Positions 9,186-18,395 are shown, counted from the first letter of the stretch. The stretch is DNA of 51,476 bases from CAZNNH01 sp964574335 (GCA_964574335.1 CAZNNH010000027.1:1-51476), one strand, 5' to 3'. Made by a program: numbers and translations. The notes: generated from the letters alone by a model not told the origin.

Positions 9186-10201
9186 GCGAGGCCGTACCCC
9201 GCCCGCCGGGGACGGCCCGCCGCCGATCGAGGCTGCTGGCGGCCGCGGCGGTGAGCGGGCTCGGGCTGGCGCTGGCCTTCCGTGGCGCGGACCTCGGACA
9301 GGTGGCGGCCACCATCGTCTCGGTCCGCTGGAGCTACCTGCTGCTGGCGGTGCCGGTGGACCTCGCCGTCTTCCTGGCCAAGGCGATCAAGTGGCGGCTG
9401 ATCCTGCTGCCGGTGCGGCGGGCGCCGGTCTCGGCCCTCTACTCCGCCATCGCCGTCGGCGCCCTGGTCGCCAACGTGCTGCCGTTCCGCCTCGACGAGC
9501 TGGCGCGGGCCTTCTTCCTGGGGCGGAGGCTGGGGATCCCACGGTCCACCGTGCTGGGCACCATCCTGGTGGAGCGGATCGTGGACCTCGGGATGCTGCT
9601 GGCGGCGGCCACCGGGCTGGTGCTCGCCTTCGGGACCCGCTCGGGGCTTCTTCGCGGACTGGGTTGGCTGGCGATGGTGGCGGTCGTCGCCGGTACGGTG
9701 GTGGCGGGGCTCCTGGCGGCACGGCCCTGGCTCGAGGCCCGGGCTTCGAAGCACGCCCCGGCGTCGCTCGCCGGGCGAGGGCTCGGGGTCGTCGAGGGCG
9801 TGGTGCGGGGGCTCGAGGCGTTCCCGCGGGGAGGACGCGGCGCCGCCGTCCTCGCCTGCGCGGTTTGTGAGTGGGCGCTCACGGTCCGCTACATGATGCT
9901 GGTGTTGCTGGCGTTCTCGGTCCCCCTGGCGCCGAGCGGCGGCCTGCTGCTGGTCACGGCGGGCTACCTCAGCTTCGCCATCCCGGCGGCCCCCGGCGGG
10001 TTGGGCGTCTTCGAGCTGCTCCTGAAGGGCTCGCTGGTGGGCGGGGCCCACGTCGAGCCGAGCGCGGCGCTGGGCGTGGCCCTGGTGCTCCACCTGCTGC
10101 TGGTGGTGCCGATCTCCCTGATCGGGGCCGGCTGCCTGGTGTGGGAGGGCCTGCGTCTCTCCTCGCTGCGGCGCCTCGACGGCGGCGCCCTGGGGGTCTG
10201 A
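9182..10201 (+). CDS. YbhN/UPF0104 flippase-like integral membrane protein
   Basis: A 339-aa polytopic membrane protein of the lysylphosphatidylglycerol synthase transmembrane-region superfamily (YbhN, AglD). Hydrophobic helices run throughout, and the family-typical stretch LVANVLPFRLDELARAFFLGRRLG is followed by VLGTILVERIVDL and, late, SFAIPAAPGGLGVFE. It lacks the cytosolic aminoacyl-transfer domain of MprF, so lipid or lipid-linked sugar translocation is the better guess. It starts with GTG in a GTGA overlap with the DUF2304 gene, so both belong to one operon. Family is confident; transported lipid unknown. Confidence 0.85.
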   Translation: MSEAVPRPPGTARRRSRLLAAAAVSGLGLALAFRGADLGQVAATIVSVRWSYLLLAVPVDLAVFLAKAIKWRLILLPVRRAPVSALYSAIAVGALVANVLPFRLDELARAFFLGRRLGIPRSTVLGTILVERIVDLGMLLAAATGLVLAFGTRSGLLRGLGWLAMVAVVAGTVVAGLLAARPWLEARASKHAPASLAGRGLGVVEGVVRGLEAFPRGGRGAAVLACAVCEWALTVRYMMLVLLAFSVPLAPSGGLLLVTAGYLSFAIPAAPGGLGVFELLLKGSLVGGAHVEPSAALGVALVLHLLLVVPISLIGAGCLVWEGLRLSSLRRLDGGALGV

Positions 10202-10205
10202 GCCG

Positions 10206-11114
10206 ATGCGGGTCCTGGTCACCGGCGCTACCGGCTTCCTGGGACGGCACCTCGGCCGGGAGATGCGGCGCCGGGGGCTGCCGTTCGTGGCCTTTGCCCG
10301 CTCGCGAGAGAAGGCGCGCGAGCTTCAGGACCACGGGGTGGAGGTCCGCTTCGGCGAGCTGTCGGACCAGGAGGCCTGTCGGGACGCCGTCCGCGGCATC
10401 GACGTGGTCCTGCACCTGGCGGCGGCGGCCGACGTCTCGGACCCGGCCACCAACCGGCGGGTCAACCTCGAGGGTCTCGGCCACCTGCTTCTGGCCTGCG
10501 GCGAAAGCGGCGTCGAGCGGTTCGTCTTCGTCAGCTCCACCTGCGCCGGACGCGATCGGCGTGACGCCTACGGCCAGACCAAGCTGGAGGGGGAGCGTCT
10601 GGTGCGGGACTCGGGTCTGCCGTTCGTGATCCTGCGTCCGACCATGATCTACGGTCCCGGGAGCCAGGAGTTCGAGACCTTCGTGAGGGTGATCCGCCTG
10701 AGCCCGGTCGTCCCGCTGATCGGGTCCGGCCGGAACCGGGTCCAGCCGGTCTTCATCGACGACGCGGTGCGGGTCCTGCTCGACCTGGCCGAGTCCCAGG
10801 TCGTCCTCGGGCGCACCTACGACCTGGCCGGGGCCTCGTCGGTCACCTTCGACGCGCTGGTGGGCCGGGTCGCCCGAACCCTCGGGCTGCGGCGTCGCCT
10901 GCTGCTCCACGTCCCGCCCGCTCCGGTGCTGGTGGCCGCCCGCGTGCTGGGCGCGCTGCTCACCCACGTGCCGCTCACCGTCGACCAGGTGCTGGCCTTC
11001 GTCCAGGACACGGTGGTTGACCTCGAGCCGCTTCGGCGAGATCTTGGGTTCGTGCCGCTGACGCTCGATGAGGGCCTGCCTCGGGTCCTGGGCCGCCGGG
11101 CCGAAGAACGATGA
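10206..11114 (+). CDS. NAD(P)-dependent extended SDR epimerase/dehydratase
   Basis: A 302-aa Rossmann enzyme with the glycine motif VTGATGFLGRHL at the N-terminus, the active-site serine in FVSSTCAG and the catalytic YxxxK in AYGQTKLEGERL. The C-terminal half resembles NDUFA9-like or isomerase-type extended SDRs rather than classical UDP-galactose epimerase. In this setting it probably modifies a nucleotide sugar, but a lipid-linked substrate is possible. It ends in an ATGA overlap with the radical SAM gene, so both are likely cotranslated. Confidence 0.82.
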   Translation: MRVLVTGATGFLGRHLGREMRRRGLPFVAFARSREKARELQDHGVEVRFGELSDQEACRDAVRGIDVVLHLAAAADVSDPATNRRVNLEGLGHLLLACGESGVERFVFVSSTCAGRDRRDAYGQTKLEGERLVRDSGLPFVILRPTMIYGPGSQEFETFVRVIRLSPVVPLIGSGRNRVQPVFIDDAVRVLLDLAESQVVLGRTYDLAGASSVTFDALVGRVARTLGLRRRLLLHVPPAPVLVAARVLGALLTHVPLTVDQVLAFVQDTVVDLEPLRRDLGFVPLTLDEGLPRVLGRRAEER

Positions 11115-12511
11115 AGACGCTGCTGCTCAACCTGCCCCACCCCAAGCGCGTGATGCGGCGTTGGGTGGCTTCCTACCACGCCCCCAACTTCCTGATGCCG
11201 CCCCTCGAGCTGATGGGACTGGGCGCCATCGTGCGCGAGTGGAAGCAGGGAGAGGTCCGCCTGATCGACGCCATCGCCGAGGGCCTCGACGTCGAGCGAA
11301 CGGTCGCCCAGGTGCGCGCCGACCCGCCCGACCTGATCGTGTCCCTGGCTGGCTTCAACACCTTTCCCCGCGACATGGCCGCCCTCGACCGGATCGCCGA
11401 AAACGTCCCTGAGGCCAACGTGGTCCTGCTCGGCCACCTCCCCAGCCTCTTCGCGCAGAAGGTGCTGGAGAGGACCCGCGCCGACGTGGTGATACGGGGG
11501 GAGCCGGAGCTGACCTTCTCGGAGCTCTACGACGCCCTGCGGGACGGTCGCGACCTGAGCGGGGTGGCGGGCCTCACCTACCGCGAGAACGGCTCGGTGC
11601 GGTCCACCGGAGAGCGCGGGCGGATCGAGGACCTCGACCGGCTCCCCTTCCCGGACCACTCGCTGCTGCGCCTCGAGCTGTACAACGAGTCCTACCTGGA
11701 GCGGCCCATCGGCGTGATCATGTCGGAGCGCGGCTGCCCCTTCGGCTGCAGCTACTGCGTTCGGACCTTCGGCCGCCAGCTCCTCTCGCGCTCGGCCGAG
11801 AGCATCCTCTCCGAGATCGAGACCCTCGGCATCCGGCACGGGATCCGCAACATCCGCTTCATGGACGACACCTTCACCACCAACCGGGCGCGCCTTTTGC
11901 GTCTGTGCCAGGGCCTGATCGAGCGCCGGCTCGGCGTGGCCTGGACCTGCCTGACCCGGGTCGACGTCGTGGATGCGGAGGCGCTCTCGCTGATGCGGCG
12001 CGCCGGCTGCCGACGGATCTACCTGGGGCTGGAGAGCGGCTCCCAGCGGGTGCTCGACTCGCTGCACAAGGGCCTCACCGTGGAAGCCATCCGCGAGAAG
12101 ATGGCGGCGGTCCGGGAGAGCGGGATCGAGGCCTCGGCCTTCTTCATCGTCGGGGCCCCGGGGGAGACGGACGACGACGTCGAACAGAGCATCCGCCTCG
12201 CCATCGAGCTCGATCTCGACTACGTGATCGTCACCAAGATGCAGTACTGGCCGGGGACCGACCTCTACGAGAGCCACGGCGACACGGTGGGCTTCGACCT
12301 GTTCTCGGGCGAGGAGCTGCTCTACGCGCCCGCCGCGCTGGAGCAGGCCGGCGTCAGGCAGCGCCGTTTCTACCGGCGCTTTTACCTCCGCCCGGCCTAC
12401 GTGGCCCGGCGTCTTGGCACCTTCTGGCGCTCGCCTCGGGACGTGGCCCAGGGCTTCTTCAAGCTGTGCGCCTTCCTCCTCGAGCGCAACGGGTGGGACG
12501 ACTTCATCTGA
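11111..12511 (+). CDS. B12-binding radical SAM protein
   Basis: A 466-aa enzyme with an N-terminal cobalamin-binding Rossmann domain (about 1-150) and a radical SAM barrel (about 195-400). The iron-sulfur motif is CPFGCSYC within SERGCPFGCSYCVRTFG (C-x3-C-x2-C). Downstream are GIRNIRFMDDTFT, RIYLGLESGSQRVLDSLHKG and FFIVGAPGETDDDV, all typical of the class B/Elp3-like barrel. Members perform methylations or rearrangements on unactivated carbons. In this cluster it could methylate or reshape a lipid-linked sugar or a polyprenyl/hopanoid carrier. The exact reaction cannot be read. Confidence 0.88.
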   Translation: MKTLLLNLPHPKRVMRRWVASYHAPNFLMPPLELMGLGAIVREWKQGEVRLIDAIAEGLDVERTVAQVRADPPDLIVSLAGFNTFPRDMAALDRIAENVPEANVVLLGHLPSLFAQKVLERTRADVVIRGEPELTFSELYDALRDGRDLSGVAGLTYRENGSVRSTGERGRIEDLDRLPFPDHSLLRLELYNESYLERPIGVIMSERGCPFGCSYCVRTFGRQLLSRSAESILSEIETLGIRHGIRNIRFMDDTFTTNRARLLRLCQGLIERRLGVAWTCLTRVDVVDAEALSLMRRAGCRRIYLGLESGSQRVLDSLHKGLTVEAIREKMAAVRESGIEASAFFIVGAPGETDDDVEQSIRLAIELDLDYVIVTKMQYWPGTDLYESHGDTVGFDLFSGEELLYAPAALEQAGVRQRRFYRRFYLRPAYVARRLGTFWRSPRDVAQGFFKLCAFLLERNGWDDFI

Positions 12512-12543
12512 GCAGCAGGCGCGAAGGGCTGGGTCTCGCCGGC

Positions 12544-14265
12544 GTGGTCCTGGCCATGCTCGCGATCACCACCGCCCCCTACCTCCACGGCGCCCTCCAC
12601 TGTCCGCCCGAAAAGCAGTTCCTGGGTCTGATCGGCCAGAACGGAAGCGACCAGGCCTTCTACCTCGGCTGGGGCGCCAAGCAGGCGGAGCGCGGGCACG
12701 TCCTCTTCGAGGACAAGTACAACGGCCCCACCGACCGCCGCCTGGTCTTCAACCTGCTGTGGCTTCTGATGGGCTGGTCGGCCCGGATCCTCGGCTTGCC
12801 GGTCCTCCTGGTCTTCCAGCTCGAGCGGGCGGCCTTCTCGGTCCTGCTGCTGCTGGCGGCCTATCGGATCTTCCGCCGGTTCCTCCCCGGTTCGGGCCGT
12901 CGCCTGCTGGCCCTGTCCCTCTTGGCGTTCGGGTCCGGCTTCGGCGGCTTGGTGGCCGGCTGGTCGAGCTGGGGCTCCGAGCTGGGCATCCGCGCCATGG
13001 CGCCGGCCGTCTGGACGCCGGATCTGTGGGTGGTGGAGTCGAACGTCTTCCTGACCATGCTGTGGGAGGTGGTCCTGCCGTGCGCCACGGCCCTGTTCCT
13101 GCTGACCATCGACTCCGGCTACGAGACCTTCTTCCTGGAGCGGAGGGCCGCCTGGCGGACCGGCCTGCTGGCCCTGCTGCTGGGCACCGTCTATCCCTAC
13201 GCGGTGGTCTCCGTGTACGGCATCCTGGGCGGCTGTGCCCTGGTCCGGATGCGTGAGGGGCGTTCCGTGGACCGGACCCTTCGGGACTACCTGGCGGTGG
13301 TCCTGCTGTCGCTGCCGATCGTGGTCTACGACGGTCTCCTGGTGCTGACCAATCCCAAGCTCACCACCGGCCAGGCCCTCTACCCCTCGCCCGGTCCGTT
13401 CGCCTACTTCCTGGGCTTCGGGCTGGTCTCGATCCTGGCGTTGCCGGGCACCCTTCGCCTGGTCCGTCGCCGGCGTCCCGGCGACGTCTTCCTGCTGACC
13501 TGGATCCTGGCCACGTCGATCATGATCTATCTTCCGCTCCGGCTGGTCCCCTTCCAGATGCAGCTCATCCTGGGCATCCAGGTGCCGCTGGTGATCGTGG
13601 CGGTCTCGGGGGCGGCGTTCTTGTGGCGGGCCGCCTGGCGCGGGCGGGTGAGGGCGCGGGCCCCGCGTCGTCTCGCCGCTCCGGCGGCCGCGTTGCTGGT
13701 GCTCGTCTCCGCCGTGACCAGCGCCTACCATCTGCTCAACGTCTTCGTCGCCCTCGAGCGCCGCCAGCTCCCCGAGTACGTCGACCGACACACCAAGGCG
13801 GGGATCGACTGGCTGGCCTCCCACACCCCGGACCATGCCCTGGTGCTGGCCGCGCCGGGCACCGCGCCGTACATCCCGGTGCTGGCCGGCAATCGCATGT
13901 ACAGCGGCGACTACGCGGCTCCCACCGCGCGTTTCGCCGAGAAGGAGCGCGCCATCCTCTGGCTCTTCGGCCGGACGGGTGGGCCCGGGGGACCGGCCGT
14001 GGCGGCCTTCCTGGCCGCCAACCGCATCGACTACGTCTTCTACGATGGGAAGGCGCAGGCCATGGGGGGCGCCGAGGCCCGAGAACGCCTGGAATCCACG
14101 CCGGGCGTGGCCCGGGTCTTCGACAACGGGGCGGTGCAGATCTACCGGTTCCGGGCTGCCGTGCCTTCCGCCACGCCCTCCCAGAAGGCGGGCCGGAACG
14201 AGGCGGGGACCGCCCGGGCCATGGACGGGGAGAAGGGCCGCAGCAGGCGGAGACCGAGCTCGTAG
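12544..14265 (+). CDS. Large GT-C-like polytopic membrane protein
   Basis: About 573 aa with roughly 10-11 hydrophobic helices followed by a soluble C-terminal domain (about 420-555). An acidic loop after the first helix (QNGSDQAFYLGWG) resembles the donor-binding loop of GT-C glycosyltransferases. The soluble part, with IDWLASHTPDHALVLAAP and later RIDYVFYDG, resembles the C-terminal domain of ArnT/GT39- or DUF2298-like proteins. GTG at 12544 is the first standard start, but it clips helix 1. A CTG at 12508 overlapping the previous stop (CTGA) would restore the helix and match the 4-nt overlap pattern of the neighbours. The last 40 codons overlap the opposite gene and are low in structure. 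Sugar transfer is inference. Confidence 0.7.
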   Translation: MVLAMLAITTAPYLHGALHCPPEKQFLGLIGQNGSDQAFYLGWGAKQAERGHVLFEDKYNGPTDRRLVFNLLWLLMGWSARILGLPVLLVFQLERAAFSVLLLLAAYRIFRRFLPGSGRRLLALSLLAFGSGFGGLVAGWSSWGSELGIRAMAPAVWTPDLWVVESNVFLTMLWEVVLPCATALFLLTIDSGYETFFLERRAAWRTGLLALLLGTVYPYAVVSVYGILGGCALVRMREGRSVDRTLRDYLAVVLLSLPIVVYDGLLVLTNPKLTTGQALYPSPGPFAYFLGFGLVSILALPGTLRLVRRRRPGDVFLLTWILATSIMIYLPLRLVPFQMQLILGIQVPLVIVAVSGAAFLWRAAWRGRVRARAPRRLAAPAAALLVLVSAVTSAYHLLNVFVALERRQLPEYVDRHTKAGIDWLASHTPDHALVLAAPGTAPYIPVLAGNRMYSGDYAAPTARFAEKERAILWLFGRTGGPGGPAVAAFLAANRIDYVFYDGKAQAMGGAEARERLESTPGVARVFDNGAVQIYRFRAAVPSATPSQKAGRNEAGTARAMDGEKGRSRRRPSS

Positions 14266-16013
14266 CCGAGCCCCTCCACCGCGGCGGATCGGAGGTCCAC
14301 CGGCAGCGCCTCCAGGAGGAGCTGGCCCTTCGAGTCGAGGAACCGCGACAACGGCACGGCCCGCCCGAGGCCGAAGGCCACCCACCGTCGGCCTTCCTCC
14401 GGGGCGTCCTCCCACCCGTCGAACGGCGGGCAGTCGTCGAGCGGGCAGAGGGCGTAGCCGTAGCCCTGCAGCAGGGGATCCCGGGCGACGACCCCGTGCC
14501 GCGCCAGGTGGGCGCGCACCCGCCCGGGATCGTCGAGGTGCTGCCGGCGCCAGAGGCCGAGCCCGTAGCCGGTGAGGAACGAGACGTCCCGAGCGCGATC
14601 TCCCGCCGATCCGCCGGCGAGGAGGTCGGCGGGGGCGCTCCGCAGGAAGCGGTCGGCGATGGGGGTGTCGTCGCCGAGCTCGGCGGGTAGCCGGGCCTCG
14701 AGCGCCGCGAAGCGACGGGCCCGCGACGGGTCTGCCTCCGCGGCCCCGCTCGCGAACTGGAGCGGGTCCCGGGCGTCGATCCTCAGGCTGGCGCCCAGGA
14801 GGTCCAGGCGGACCAGCCGGGCGTTGGCGACCAGCCCGAGCCCCAGGAGCGAGGCGGCGATCGCTGCCGCACCCAGACGCTGCGCCAGGTGTCGTCGGTC
14901 CCACATCACCACGGCTCGATCCCCGATCCGCATCAGGAGGACGACCAGCAGCGGGACCAGGTGGTAGGGGGCGAGGGGGTATCGGGAAACGACGACCACG
15001 ATCAAGCCCGAGTAGAGCACGACGTAGCCGACGACGAAGCGATCCAGCACCGCCGCCGTTTCGGCGTGGCGCATTCCTTCCCGGTCCCGGCCCAGCACCA
15101 GGCTGCCGAGGGCCGCCAGCCAGAAGACGGCGACGTAGGCGAGGGCAGCCATCGAGGCCAGGCCCTCCGGCTCCGCGAAGCGCCACAGCGCGGCCACCGA
15201 GCCGGGGGAAAGGCGACCGAGGCCGTGGAGAACGTGGACCGGCGAGAGCAGGCGCCACAGCGGCTCGCCGTGGATGGTGAGGCCAGCCAGGGGGCGGGCC
15301 AGGTTGAAGGCGACGAGCGGCGAAGCGCCGAGGACGAGGCCGGCCAGGAACGGGGCGATGCCGCCCGGTGGGCGGCTCCGCCCCGTGACGCCCCGCCGTG
15401 ATCCGAGACGCGAGAGCGCCCAGGCCAGGGGTGTGAGGGCGAAGACGTAGGCGAAGTAGGTCCCGAAGCCGGTCAAGAGGCCCAGCCAGAAACGGCGCCG
15501 TCGGGGCGAGTGGCCCTCGCCGATGGCGAGGTGCAGGAACAGAAGCTGCAGCGCCACCGAGTCGGGATGGAAGCCCTTGGCGGTCAGGCTGTAGCCGAGG
15601 ATCGGGTCGGGAGAGAGCAAATAGAGGCTGCTGGCGAGAACGGCCGCCCGCCATCCGTAGGCTCGCTCGACCAGCCGGTAGAGCATCACGAAGGCCAGAC
15701 CCGACACGCAGAGGGCGGCGGCGGTGAGGGTGAAGAGGCACGGACCGAGCCAGAAGCAGAAGGGCGCGGTCAGGAGCACCATCACCAGCGACCCGCCCTC
15801 CCAGTCGCTGTACTGGTATGCGCTCAAGGGCCAGTCGCCGTGGTGGAGCAGCTCCCAGGCGGCGGTGACCGTGTACGCCTCCTCGAAGTCGAAGGTCTCC
15901 GTCTCGGTGGCGGAGGCGGCCTGGAGCAGGCGCACCGCCAGGAAGAGCAGCAGCAGGGCGAGCAGCCGCCACCGGCTCCGCGAGCCGAGCCGGCGGACGG
16001 GCCCGGAGCGCAT
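14142..16013 (-). CDS. GT-C-like polytopic membrane protein, convergent
   Basis: A 623-aa membrane protein read leftward. After a positively charged start comes helix 1 (WRLLALLLLFLAVRLLQA), then an acidic loop (TETETFDFEEAYTVTAAWEL) suited to the catalytic loop of GT-C enzymes. About ten further helices follow to about residue 395, then a soluble C-terminal domain with FLTGYGLGLWRR and EGLGYELGLRLL. Its last 124 nt overlap the last 124 nt of the opposite membrane-protein gene. It is the only leftward gene within the polysaccharide cluster. Glycosyltransferase function is inferred from topology and context; no family can be named firmly. Confidence 0.7.
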   Translation of the reverse strand: MRSGPVRRLGSRSRWRLLALLLLFLAVRLLQAASATETETFDFEEAYTVTAAWELLHHGDWPLSAYQYSDWEGGSLVMVLLTAPFCFWLGPCLFTLTAAALCVSGLAFVMLYRLVERAYGWRAAVLASSLYLLSPDPILGYSLTAKGFHPDSVALQLLFLHLAIGEGHSPRRRRFWLGLLTGFGTYFAYVFALTPLAWALSRLGSRRGVTGRSRPPGGIAPFLAGLVLGASPLVAFNLARPLAGLTIHGEPLWRLLSPVHVLHGLGRLSPGSVAALWRFAEPEGLASMAALAYVAVFWLAALGSLVLGRDREGMRHAETAAVLDRFVVGYVVLYSGLIVVVVSRYPLAPYHLVPLLVVLLMRIGDRAVVMWDRRHLAQRLGAAAIAASLLGLGLVANARLVRLDLLGASLRIDARDPLQFASGAAEADPSRARRFAALEARLPAELGDDTPIADRFLRSAPADLLAGGSAGDRARDVSFLTGYGLGLWRRQHLDDPGRVRAHLARHGVVARDPLLQGYGYALCPLDDCPPFDGWEDAPEEGRRWVAFGLGRAVPLSRFLDSKGQLLLEALPVDLRSAAVEGLGYELGLRLLRPFSPSMARAVPASFRPAFWEGVAEGTAARNR

Positions 16014-16080
16014 CTCGGGAACGTTCTCGGGATTCAGGGCACCACCCTCAGTCTGAAGGATACGTCGTCCGCGCCCGGGC

Positions 16081-16086
16081 TAGAAT
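16081..16086 (+). promoter_or_regulatory. Putative -10 box TAGAAT
   Basis: TAGAAT lies 18 nt upstream of the aminotransferase ATG (16105) in the divergent gap after the leftward membrane-protein gene, exactly where a new rightward promoter is needed. No convincing -35 hexamer is visible 16-18 nt upstream. Confidence 0.45.
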
Positions 16087-16104
16087 GCCGACCGGGACCA
16101 GCCC

Positions 16105-17238
16105 ATGACTCGACCGACGCTGCGCATCACCGAGCCGGACCTGCGCCTGGACGACCTCGCGGGGCTGCGGGAGGTCGTGGCGTCCGGCTGGCTCACCGGC
16201 GGGCCGGTGGTGAAGGCCTTCGAGGAGGCGCTCGGCGCCTTCCTGGAGGCCGAGCACGTGGTGGCCTGCAGCTCGGGGACCGCCGCCCTGCAGCTTGCCC
16301 TCGAAGGGCTGGGCCTGGGTGCGGGGGCGGAGGTGCTGGTCCCGGCTTTCACGTTTCCGGCCACCGCCAACGTCGTCGAGCGGGCCGGCGCCCGTCCGGT
16401 GCTGGTCGACGTCGAGCTGGCGAGCTACGACATGGACCCGGCCCGGGCCGAGGCGGCGGTCACGCCGCGGACCCGCGCGTTGATGCCGGTCCATCAGTTC
16501 GGCCACCCGGCGGACCTGCCCGCCCTCGGGGCGCTCGCGGCCCGACACGGCCTTTGCCTGGTCGAGGACGCCGCCTGCGCGTTGGGCGCCGAGCACGACG
16601 GCCGTCGCTGCGGCACCGTCGGCCGAGCGGGTTGCTTCAGCTTCCACCCCAGGAAGGTCCTCACCACCGCCGAGGGCGGTGCGGTAGCGACGAACGATCC
16701 GGATCTGGCCGCGGCCTGCCGGGAGCTGAGGAATCACGGCCTCTCCGCCGGCTCGGGCGAGGACTTCCGCCGCTTGGGCGACAACCGGCGGATGAGCGAC
16801 GTGCACGCCGCGCTCGGGCTCCCCCAGCTCTCACGGCTCTCGGAGACGCTGGCGCGGCGGGCCCTGCTGGCCAGCCGGTACACCGAGGCCCTCCGCGAGG
16901 CGGGTGCGCTGGGGCTGCCCGGCCCTCCCGCCGGAGGACGCCACGGATGGCAGTCCTACGTGGTCCTGCTTCCAGAGACGATCGACCGCGAGGCCTGCAT
17001 CCGGCGGCTCGCCGAGCTGGGGATCCAGGCGGTGGCGCCGGCGCGGGCGATCCATCTGCTCCCCTACTACCGCGACCGCTACGGCCTACGCCCCGAGGAC
17101 TACCCGCAGGCGGCGCGCGCCGCCCGCTCCGCGCTCGCCCTGCCGCTGTTCCCGGCGATGGACGAGGGCGACGTGGACCGGGTGGTGGACGCCGTCCGCC
17201 AGGTGCTGGAGACCGGCAGGCGGGAGGCGCGGGCATGA
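16105..17238 (+). CDS. DegT/DnrJ/EryC1/StrS sugar aminotransferase
   Basis: PLP-dependent aminotransferase (377 aa) that converts a keto-sugar nucleotide to an amino sugar. It shows SGTAALQLAL, VLVPAFTFPATAN and VEDAACALGAEHDGR with the PLP-stacking aspartate, and the Schiff-base lysine K184 in SFHPRKVLTTAEGG. The C-terminal HLLPYYRDRYGL is typical of the family. It is preceded by a -10 box and overlaps the next epimerase gene by ATGA, so the two probably act on the same nucleotide sugar. The product sugar is unknown, but amino sugars are thus likely in the polymer. Confidence 0.92.
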   Translation: MTRPTLRITEPDLRLDDLAGLREVVASGWLTGGPVVKAFEEALGAFLEAEHVVACSSGTAALQLALEGLGLGAGAEVLVPAFTFPATANVVERAGARPVLVDVELASYDMDPARAEAAVTPRTRALMPVHQFGHPADLPALGALAARHGLCLVEDAACALGAEHDGRRCGTVGRAGCFSFHPRKVLTTAEGGAVATNDPDLAAACRELRNHGLSAGSGEDFRRLGDNRRMSDVHAALGLPQLSRLSETLARRALLASRYTEALREAGALGLPGPPAGGRHGWQSYVVLLPETIDREACIRRLAELGIQAVAPARAIHLLPYYRDRYGLRPEDYPQAARAARSALALPLFPAMDEGDVDRVVDAVRQVLETGRREARA

Positions 17239-18212
17239 AGCTCGAGGGGAAGCGGGTGTTGATCACCGGGGGCGGGGGCTTCATCGGCAGCCATCTCTGT
17301 GAGCGGCTGGTCGAGGCGAACCGGATCACCGTCTACGACAGCGGCCTGCGGGACGCGCTCCGCTTCACCGCCCTCGAAGGCCATCCCCACCTCCGGCTGG
17401 TGCGAGGCGACATCCGGGACCGGGCGCGGCTGCTGGACAGCGCCCGCGAGGCCCAGGTCTTCATCCACCTGGCGGCGGTGGCCGGGGTCTCCAACTACTA
17501 TGCCCGCCCGGTCGACACGATGACGACCAACGTGGTGGGGACCAGCGTGGTGCTCGACGTGGCCCGCGAGGTCCAGCCGGAGCGGTTCTTGAACTTCTCG
17601 ACCAGCGAGGTGTACGGGTCCCACGCGCCGGACGCCCGCGAGCAGGACACCACCCACCAGGGCGAGGTGAAGGTCTCGCGCTGGAGCTACTCGGTGAGCA
17701 AGCTGGCCGCCGAGCACCTGTGCTTCGCCCACCACCGCCAGCTCGGGCTGCCGGTGGTCTCGGTCCGCCCCTTCAACGTGTACGGTCCGCGGCAGGTGGG
17801 GGAGGGGGCGGTCCAGATCTTCGCCAACCAGGCGTTGCGTGACCAGCCGATCACCCTTCACAACGACGGGGAGCAGGTCCGGGCCTGGTGCTACATCGAC
17901 GACCTGCTGGACGGGGTGAGCGCCTGTCTGGTGTCGGCCCAGGCGGTGGGCGAGGTCTTCAACCTCGGCAACGCGGAAGCGGCGATCACCACCCGGGGGC
18001 TGGCCGAGAAGATCGTCTCCCTGGTCGGCGCGCGCTCCGAGGTCCGCCTCGCCGACTACGAGCCCGCCGGCGACGTGCGCCTGCGCCGCCCCAACATCGA
18101 CAAGGCGCGCCGGATCCTCGGCTTCCAGCCGAAGGTCTCCCTGGAAGAAGGCCTCCGCCGGACGATAGACTGGTACCGCAACATGAGGGGACATGACCCG
18201 AATCCGTCGTGA
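17235..18212 (+). CDS. NAD-dependent epimerase/dehydratase (nucleotide sugar)
   Basis: A 325-aa extended SDR. VLITGGGGFIGSHL binds NAD, STSEVYG holds the active-site residues, YSVSKLAAEH is the YxxxK dyad, and VRPFNVYGPRQ is the family motif between them. FNLGN and the C-terminal RRILGFQPKVSLEEGLRRTI resemble UDP-glucuronate decarboxylase, CDP-glucose dehydratase and GlcNAc epimerase relatives; the specific reaction is uncertain. The start is the ATG in an ATGA overlap. The last codons (GHDPNPS) run into the first unit of the palindromic repeat array, so the repeat has supplied the C-terminal tail and stop. Confidence 0.88.
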   Translation: MKLEGKRVLITGGGGFIGSHLCERLVEANRITVYDSGLRDALRFTALEGHPHLRLVRGDIRDRARLLDSAREAQVFIHLAAVAGVSNYYARPVDTMTTNVVGTSVVLDVAREVQPERFLNFSTSEVYGSHAPDAREQDTTHQGEVKVSRWSYSVSKLAAEHLCFAHHRQLGLPVVSVRPFNVYGPRQVGEGAVQIFANQALRDQPITLHNDGEQVRAWCYIDDLLDGVSACLVSAQAVGEVFNLGNAEAAITTRGLAEKIVSLVGARSEVRLADYEPAGDVRLRRPNIDKARRILGFQPKVSLEEGLRRTIDWYRNMRGHDPNPS

Positions 18213-18395
18213 GGCCGCGGATTCGGGATCGTGTCCCCCGAGCCGGATGACCCGAATCCGTCGTGAGGCCGCGGATTCGGGATCGTGTCCCCCGGGCCGG
18301 ATGCCGATCGTCTCGGGGGACATGACCCGATTCCCTCCGATCTGGCTGGGGAATCGGGATCGTGTCCCCCAAAGCCGGGGATCGTGTCCCCCGGG
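18187..18395 (+). repeat. REP-like palindromic repeat array (2 full, 2 partial units)
   Basis: Unit 1 (18187-18238) is an imperfect inverted repeat whose left arm is GGGGACATGACCCGAATCC and whose right arm ends GATCGTGTCCCC, with a 13-nt loop. A second copy repeats 48 nt of it exactly at 18247-18294 (offset 54) without the outer left arm. Unit 3 (18315-18370) keeps the outer arms but has a different inner stem (CCCGATTCCC/GGGAATCGGG). A right-arm fragment lies at 18377-18395. Conserved outer arms with a compensated inner stem are the mark of REP/REPIN-type elements, often moved by RAYT transposases; none is encoded here. It sits between an epimerase, whose C-terminus it forms, and a carbamoyltransferase. 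Confidence 0.85.

Noticed and set aside
12397..15972. Leftward open frame of 1191 codons
   Set aside because: Crosses two membrane-protein genes in another frame. The translation is Arg/Pro/Gly-rich without membrane segments.
18187..18395. CRISPR array
   Set aside because: Only four uneven units, each an inverted repeat, with no uniform spacers and no cas genes.
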